DNA of 64,000 bases from Letharia columbiana (taxonomy: Eukaryota; Ascomycota; Lecanoromycetes; Lecanorales; Parmeliaceae): NCBI RefSeq assembly GCF_014066305.1, contig NW_023501105.1:209033-273032 (forward strand). The letters are read 5' to 3'. Positions 56,940 to 64,000 of the stretch are shown one piece after another. The notes under the pieces are model-generated. The model had not been told where the DNA came from and ran no database searches. It saw only the letters and a program-made list of their open reading frames with translations. Positions within the stretch are counted from its first letter, which is position 1. Each line of letters starts with the position of its first letter. The position numbers were made by a program, and so were the translations under genes.

Positions 56940-59879
56940 CTACTTCGCAGGCACCCTCGTCCCCTTCTCCGCCCCCTTCGCCGCCGCACCGAAAGATCCT
57001 CCACCCTCTTTGCCCTTGCCCTTCTCCTCCGCATTCTCCCGCCTCCCCCGCCTCCCCCTGCCCCGGCGTCTTCTTCTCCCCCCTGTGCCCCTCCCTCCTC
57101 CTCTTCCGCGGCGTGTAAACGTCGTTGAAATTCATCACCACGGCCAAGAACTTCATGTCCACGTCCGGCTGCACCAGCAGATCCCCCAGCAGGTTGCTGA
57201 CCCTCGTCTTGAAATCCGCACTCAGATCCTGCAAGCGCTTGCGAAGGGCAGGCAGCATGGCGTCGTCTCCGCCGCTTCCTGTGAGGCCGAGGGCGGCGAC
57301 GGGGAAGGGGGAGTCGGCACGGTCCGCTTGCTGTGCTGCTCTGTTGGCTGTGATGGGCGAGGCGAGCTCCTCGTCGTCTTTTTCGGTCAGGCCCCATTTG
57401 CCCTGCGCGGTCCGCGTTTCGATCTTCGCGGCCAGTTCCTGCCGGCGGGTGAATTCGGCGACGGAGAAGGAGTAGAGGCCATCTACCGCGTCTTTATACG
57501 CCAGCATGATTTTCAGTAGTTCGTGTAATTGGGCCGTGAAGACGTCTTCGCGGTGGCCGGTGACGCTGTTGTGACGGACTGAGCCGAGGAGACCTTTGTG
57601 CGTGATGGCTTTCAAGTATCTAGTATGTGCTTCTATTAGATCGTCGAGTGTGCAATCTTGTTTGTGGATTGCGGCGTGCAATTGGTCCCAAGATGCTTCG
57701 ATGACTTCAAAGAGGATGTAGTACTGCAGCTGATTAACGAAATGGATCATCTCTGCTATACAACATCTTGCTGTTTTCCAATCTCTGCTCATCTTCGCAT
57801 CAACGACTGCCAGGACGCCACGAGCGCCCGTCATGCAGCGTCGCCAAGTGCTGCCAAGTGCGAATTCGACTCGTTTGACGCGCCAAAGGAGATTGAATAT
57901 TTTGAGATACTGCCGGTTCGCCCAGGGAGTTATGATAACGTCTACTGGGGCGTCGACTTTGTATTCGAGAGTAAAGACATCCCAGCCTGTGTCTCCCTTC
58001 TCCATTTCTGTAAGGCGGGCGTCGAGGCGGCGGAGGATGTCCGGGGAGTCGAATTGGGCGTTGGAGCCCCGGATCGCGTGTTCTAGTTGAGCTGTGAGGG
58101 TGTGGCGGTATTGAGAGCCGGCTGGCCTGTCAAGGTTTGTTGAAAGGGACTCCATGAGGAGAGCGATGAAATCGCCTTGGCCGAGGAGGAGGTATCGTTT
58201 CAAGGCGTTCAGATGTTCAAAAAGTCGGAATTTGTTGTCCATGAGGTATATCAGCCGGGCCATGGTGGCCTTGTATGCTTTATCGATCGATGTTTCCAAT
58301 GTAGCGGTATCGCCGTACCGCAGCTCTCTTGAGGCTTCTTTGCAGTATGCTTCTACCCAAGCAGAGTCGCCGCAGCCGTAGCGGATGAAGTTCAAGCTCT
58401 TTCCTATGAGGAAGACCTTCTTCGCAAAATCCTCGGTGACAATACTGGGTATCATCGTCTCATCCAACTTGTACTTCTCTTCCCACACACTAGTCGCAGG
58501 AGCTCTTCGAGGGTCCTCCCCCTGTTCATGAGCATCCTGCTCGGTAACAAAGAACTCGTGATAAGGATCAGAAAGCTCTCCGTCATATATCCATTGTCGT
58601 AGCATGTCGTAGAAAGGTCGTGTCACATGAGAAAGCATCCGCTCTGCAAAAGCGCCCACAAAAGGATCGCCGTGATGCGTAGAGAAGGAATGAATCATCG
58701 AGATCAGTTGGCCTCCCTTCCTGCTCTTGGCCTCTTCGACCATAAGACTCATCAATCGTAAACCCATCGTAGCTTCTCTCGTCCAAACAACACATCTCTT
58801 CAGCGTAACACCAGCTTTCCCAACTCGGCCTTGCTGCTCATTATTGTCCAGAGATATTATCGCTCGCCGTATTTCGCCCTCCAATGTCGAGATCAAGCCG
58901 AGATAAGAACGTAGTTCTTTGCCAATTGCAGACCGCAAGCTCTGGCCTATCAGCCCTTCGTCTCGTGAATCTACGAAGTCTGAGAGACTTCGGTATAGTA
59001 ACGACGGTTCGGCCAAAGTATGTAGAAGGGATATGATCGGTATCGGTAGATTTCGTGGGAGATCGAGAGTGGTCAAAGACGTAAAGGGCAGATTGGTAGA
59101 CGATAGGCCTTGGAGGGTGTAAGGGAGGTCGCGCAGTAGAGCAGACTCGGATGGGCCCATCGAATGGCTTTTTTCTATCTCGGGACCGCTTTCTTCAACC
59201 TTCTCAGTCTTCCGGCTCGGCCTCTGGTAGCCCCTCCGCTCAGCAGGTCCCGCATTATTCGACCTGCTTGTTGACCCGCTCTCACGCAATGGTGGCGGCA
59301 GCCTCGGAAGCCCAGCCGTCGCAAACGCATCCTCGTACACCTGCTGATCCTGACCATCATCATGCCTTCCCATCCCCGTGTCCCGACTTTTGGGACGCAG
59401 GTCGTCCAAAGTGGGCCCTCCACCATCTGGATCTGAATCTGCCAATTGATGTAAAAGGTATAGTATTGACCATTTCTGCGACAACACCGGCTGTGTGAGG
59501 AGCCGAGCATAGAGATTCGAAAACTGAACTTCTTTGTCCGGAGAGTCGTTGTCGCGGCGTACTTCAATATGGGTCAGCCTGCTTGTGTCAAGGCGGGGCA
59601 CTGGAGGGGAAGAGCTTACACTTCTTCCTGATCAGCTCAGCGGCATGATTGACGTCTGAGACTACCGCAGGGCTGCCCTGGCTACAAAGGAAAAGTCAGT
59701 CAATATTTGTGCGGTCATTCGCGGGTAACGCACTTGTCAATGATATTCCTAGCCAGCTCCAAGGCATCGTCGTGTCTTTCGTCTGCCGCAGCTTCATCTT
59801 CATCTGGTAGGGCGGGGATTAATATGTCTACGAGAGACGACAACGCGTCATCAAGGCGCTGGGCTTTCTCATCACCCAT
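56940..59879 (-). CDS. SPC98: Gamma-tubulin complex component GCP3 (Spc98/Alp6)
   Basis: Three exons: 59734-59879, 59622-59681, and one long exon from 59578. The GCP N-terminal grip runs through DLPYTLQGLSSTNLPF, EPSLLYRSLSDFVD, YLGLISTLEGEIRRA, MLRQWIYDGELSDPYHEFFV and FLIGKSLNFIRYGCGDSAW. The C-terminal grip has LKRYLLLGQGDFIALLMESL, TLEYKVDAPVDVIITPWANR, KIFNLLWRVKRVEFAL, MIHFVNQLQYYILFEVIEAS and LAVVMNFNDVY. GCP3 partners GCP2 in the gamma-tubulin small complex that nucleates microtubules at spindle pole bodies. After FNDVYTP the sequence is G-rich and the frame is uncertain. The long-exon frame stays open to 56284, deep into the convergent WKF gene. Another frame ends naturally at TAG 56940-56942 with a Lys/Glu/Gly tail typical of the family. 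I take 56940 as the likelier end. The start could also be the Met at 59900. Confidence 0.85.
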
Positions 59880-60457
59880 ATGCGCATTCTCTGGAATCAA
59901 TTTTCGGGTAGTGTTCGGCGCGCAAAGGTCTGAAGTAAAGAACGTGATTGTAAATACTCGCTAGATGCTCGACCGAAGATCTCCCGGAGCAATTCCGGCG
60001 GCGCGAGTCCGCAATGACGGGAGCAGATTTCCTTTGGCTCAAGGCCCTGTCTGAGCTAAAGCCATGTAACGACAGCAGATACTCTCGGCTTGGTACCCAA
60101 AAATTGGGTCAAGCCTTGAGACGGTCACTACTTATAACAGCTTGCCTGTCACGCGGAGTTGATGTCGCGCTGGTTGTGGCATCGGGCAAAGGTTTCGAAG
60201 GCAGAAAACGGTGAAGATGAAGTCGAAGTCTCATGCTTCTTCTGATTAGATATTACGAACCATAATACTCTATAACTCTATGTTCATCGATAGCTGACAT
60301 GTTGCTTTCGTCACCAACGAGGAAGCCCACAACGCCAACAGCAACGGGATATCCATGAGCGAGCGTGTCCGAAAAAAAAGCACCAAGATGCTTGCAAAAC
60401 GATGTGGATAAAAATTCATGCACGCCCGAACGCCAGACCTGTGTTCCCTTTTCCATT
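59880..60457. other. Intergenic region between GCP3 and GT2
   Basis: 578 bp, the upstream side of GCP3 and downstream side of GT2 (both minus). No gene seen. Confidence 0.5.
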
Positions 60458-63278
60458 CTACCATTTGAAGCGCATCAGACCAGGGTTGAGCACGATCGGC
60501 AGGACGAAATGGGCAAAGATGACAGTCGAGAGCGGCCAGATTGGGGTGAAGATCCTGATCCGCCAGAGAGCTGGTGCCCCAAGGGAGAGGTAAGCCATGC
60601 CAGCAGCGACAACGATGCAGAACAGCCACATCCTCCAGAACCTCCTGAACACTTTCTTGATCTCCTCACCGAAAGGGATGTCTTCGATTTCTTTGGCGGT
60701 AGCGCCCCATTCGATGTTGATCCCGAACAGATGGCAAAGAATGGCTTGGCTGACGTGGAGAGAGATACCGCCGAGAAAGATCGTCAGCAGGAAGACCCAT
60801 TTGAAATTGTTGATCAGAGCGGGCAAGAGATCTTGCTCGTTGTTTCTGACTCGTAGAACTGCCAAAGCGAGATTGCCAACACCATTGAAAACAACAATGA
60901 TGGAAACGTAGATCTTGAAGGAATCGATGTAGTAGTGGTCCAGGTGGCCGTTGTACCATCCAATGAGGATGTAATTGGCCAGCGTCAAGATCCAGGCTGA
61001 TCCAATGGCGTAGTAGGTACCGATGTAGGCCATGATGGTGATTTTGGAAGGCAATGCCATGGGCGAACGCATGAAGTTTTTGAACAGAGGCGTGAAGGGA
61101 CCTTTGGTGAACCATTGCTTGAAGGGGTGGAAGATCAACTCGCTGCATCCGTAGGCGTACTTCTCCCATCGAGCCAGTTCATCGTAAACGGTCAGTGAGA
61201 CACCTTCTTTGAAGCCATCCATGGTGTAAGAAGCGAAGCGAACAATGTATCCTGCAATTTGTAACCGGAGAGCCATGTCGAAATCTTCGGAAACAGTGTT
61301 CTCAGACCAGTACATCTCCTGACCGTCTTTCTCGTACGAGATCTCCTGGAGAGCTGCCCAGCGCAAAACGGCGTTGTGCCCAACGAAGGGTGCAACATCA
61401 CCGTTGGCTACAGCATACTTGATAGCGGTATAGATAAGATTGGTGAAGAAGGTGATACCGTTTTCGAAGAAGCTGTCTGAGACATTGGTGACACCGGAGG
61501 AGAATTGGATGATGGCCACTTCAGGCGATTGTTCCATTTCGCTTACGGCGTCGAGGAAACAGTCGTTAGGGACACGAGTGTCAGAATCGATGATCAAAAT
61601 GTATTCTCCAATACGGAGATTGCCTCCGGCCTGGGTCCTTCCTTCGTCCTCGTAGATGACCTCATCTAGACATCTTTGATATTCCCTGTTCTCGTCTTCT
61701 TGGGTCCACTCCGCATGTCGGTTGACCAGGGCAAGCTTGTCTTCAATGCGAACACTGACAGCCATTGAATAGTTCATGTTGGAAGCCTTCTTGAATTTTC
61801 CAGCACGAACGTAGTACTGTTGGCCCGGCTCCAACTCGGGAGCCTTTTCGGTTTTGCCGAATAACTTGCCTCCTGCCTTGGGGGGTGTCCTTTGTTTTGG
61901 GCGCGAGCACCAGCCGATCCTTTGCTCGTCGTAGTAGATCCTGCGCTGTTCTGCCTCATCTTGGGAGATGACCTGCATTCCGTCTTCGTTAACAAAAATG
62001 TTGGCAGTGCCTCCCTGCATCTCATAAGTTCGAATAGCGGCCATAACAGACTCCATGGTTGGAATGATGGTCTCTTCGAGACTTTCCTTGTACACAGGGC
62101 ATTGGATCGTCATGTGGGGAAGAACGTTGCGTGAGATCGGTCTTGGTTTGATGCCAGAGTAGAACTTCGAGTTCTGCCTCATCTGTTGAGTGGGACCAAT
62201 CATCTGAGCGACCATACCTGCGATGGATTGCATAAAGAACTGTCCGAAACTTTGTCAGCAAAGAAAAAGATGAGGGTTACTTGAAAACGGCGGCTTACCA
62301 AGGCGAGCCACATCTGAAACGGGACTGCGATGACGAAGGCAAGGCGAATGTAACTGTGATCAATGCCAATCTCGATCGCGATCTGGCGAAATCCAGAACC
62401 GATGGCGGCCACGATCAGGAGGAGGGTCATGCCAGTCAAAACAGCTTGTATCAGAACAATCTTGCGACGAGGCTCTTGGAAATTGTCTTCGGGGTCCACG
62501 TCGCCGGAATAAGCATCCTCGGAGCCTTCCATGGACATTTCCTTGACCATGACGGAATCCTTCTCTTTCTCATTGTAGGTGCCGAAGCCTTGGGAAAAGA
62601 CTTCGACCATCTGCTTCAGATACTTGTCCGCGCGTTGTTCGGTAGCATCGACACTGTCGCCCCAAACGACCAACATGTCCTGGTTTTTACAGAAAGCAGC
62701 ACCCTGACTTCGCTGGCACCTAGGAATGTACTCCACGTCTGGTACTATCTGTAGACGTAGGTTGTCCTGGATGGGGATGTAAAGGAGGTCCGGCTGGTTC
62801 AGCAGAACGGTAACGACACGGTCTTTGATACTAATCATCACCTAAAGCAGTTGTTAGCTTGTTTGGAAAGTCTGTGGTCCGTGCTCGGGTGTGAACTAAC
62901 CCCTTGAGTTGAGCTCCGCCGCGGCTTCGAAAAACGGGTCGTTGTTCTGTCTCAGCGACTCTGGATGTGTTATGAACTCTCCAGGCTTTACTTTGTACAC
63001 ACACCCTCCCCAGGTGGAGGGTGAGGCAAGCACCACATGTACCTCTGTTGAATCTGTGTCATACGCATCAGGTTGACTGTAGCGCTCATCAGACCCATGT
63101 CGCTGAAACTCGTGGCACCGCTTGCTCGACCGTAACCACCGGTAGGTGGACGGCTGGTATGAGGAGTTGTCGCGTAGGATCTGGGCGCCGGGGTGGAAGT
63201 GGCTGTCGGCAAGACATCGTTGCCTTTGGAAGGAGCCTCCTTCCCAGGCTTGATGTAGTTCTTGACGGACTTGAACAT
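60458..63278 (-). CDS. GT2: GT2-family glycosyltransferase (hyphal growth, ZtGT2-like)
   Basis: Four exons, 63043-63278, 62901-62946, 62299-62841 and 60458-62239, give 868 residues. After a polar N-terminus (KNYIKPGKEAPSKG) and two membrane segments (about residues 205-265) comes a GT-A domain: PHMTIQCPVYKESLEETI, GEYILIIDSDTRVPNDCF (metal-binding DSD), FENGITFF, GHNAVLRW and SEDFDMALRL (catalytic Asp). The usual QxxRW position reads ELARWEKYAYGCSE. Multiple C-terminal membrane segments form a probable channel. This is the fungal family studied in Zymoseptoria tritici and Fusarium, where loss abolishes hyphal growth on solid surfaces and virulence. The polymer it makes is unknown. Exon 2 is 46 nt and is confirmed only by phase: donor gtacat at 63042 and acceptor gagacag at 62947. 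Confidence 0.92.
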
Positions 63279-64000
63279 GATGTCGTTTTATCAGGAGTGA
63301 GCTATTGATTGAATTAATACTCAGGAATGAAAAGAGTCGTAGAAAGAAGGGGGAGCGAGTGTGGGGGTAACTGTATCAAGGCCTGCTCAAACGAGTGGGA
63401 GCAAGTCTTGAAAAATTGGAAATCCTCGAGAGGAGAAAACTGTGATGGAGGGGACAGGACAGGTTTATGAAGAGGAGCGAGCAAGGAAATAAGAAATCAG
63501 ACGAAGAATTTCCGTAACGATAAGCTGGACAGCCTGGCACCAGGCACGACCCGGTCTCGCCGGAGGTGGTGCTGGTGCCCAGGCCTCCAGCACATTTGAG
63601 CACCATCCCAATCCGGGCTCCGAGGACAGGAATGGTTTGCCAAGCTAACTCCTAAAGCGGCTCTTGTGTATAGAAGATCCCCAATGAAAGCAGGGACTAG
63701 TTAGGGGTATATTTTCAGATGCACGTGAATTCAACATCAAGGCGCGCTTAGAAGTAGGCCAATAACTCCGAACCCGATGAGATGCAGAATCGACTCGTCC
63801 AGAATCAGGACGGCTGCACGGACCACGAGCAGTACCAGAAGCCGCATGTGGTACGAAGGCGAGTAGACAGACGATAACCTGTCTCCTAATGGCTGTAGAT
63901 CTTCCACTTTTGAAGGCTCACCCTCGCAGAAGTATTGTTTGAGGCTTTCTCGACCAGAGGATTTCGAGGCTAGGCTTCTGAATCAATTGTCACGACTGCT
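63279..64000. other. Upstream region of GT2
   Basis: 722 bp to the window end, likely holding the GT2 promoter and 5' UTR. A polypurine/polypyrimidine stretch lies at about 63330-63480. No gene recognised. Confidence 0.5.

Noticed and set aside
62947..63042. Coding-looking reading (KPGEFITHPESL) between GT2 exons 1 and 2
   Set aside because: No phase-compatible splice connects it to exon 3. The intron gtacat...gagacag joins exon 1 to 62946 and then exon 3 in phase.

Overview
The window is chromosomal DNA of a filamentous ascomycete (Pezizomycotina). Genes have short introns of about 49-106 bp with fungal splice and branch signals. Many products are fungal house-keeping or wall proteins: class III chitin synthase, the hyphal GT2 glycosyltransferase, Opy2, Bud2-type RasGAP, and mitoribosomal mL58. 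No rRNA, tRNA or CRISPR array was seen. All exon models were read by eye and closed only where splice sites and phase agreed; no database was searched.

The window splits near 23.7 kb. The left part (1-23.7 kb) is gene-poor and accessory in character. It holds a decayed Ap4A phosphorylase relic (1.2-2.4 kb), a CorA-like membrane protein gene with a one-base frame break (3.5-5.2 kb), and a GDP-L-fucose synthase gene whose eight exons are intact except for one early TGA (6.0-7.5 kb). It also has two non-autonomous DNA transposons with inverted repeats and target duplications (9174-9398 and 13448-13773). Around these lies a trio that looks like fungal innate-immunity or cell-death genes: a HeLo-pseudokinase protein (9.8-11.7 kb), a patatin-C2H2 protein with a full catalytic dyad (15.3-17.0 kb), and a Ser/Thr kinase (17.5-19.8 kb). 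From 19.8 to 23.7 kb there is no convincing gene.

The right part (23.7-64 kb) is gene-dense core: BUD2-like RasGAP, a conserved disordered protein, mL58, cyclophilin-40 (with a 10-nt micro-exon), D-aminoacyl-tRNA deacylase, NOT3/NOT5, a C2H2 protein, DUG1 dipeptidase, a second patatin-C2H2 protein, OPY2, class III chitin synthase, NEDD8-conjugating UBC12, a WKF-domain protein, gamma-tubulin complex GCP3, and GT2.

The most unusual object is the second patatin-C2H2 gene (42861-45152). It is a paralog of the one at 15.3 kb, but its catalytic Ser is Gly, its catalytic Asp is missing and its oxyanion loop is altered. The helix that follows the conserved NNP motif has been multiplied into 19 consecutive eight-residue repeats (24-bp units, 43605-44060). 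This appears to be a dead lipase rebuilt as a repeat protein by minisatellite growth from its own helix.
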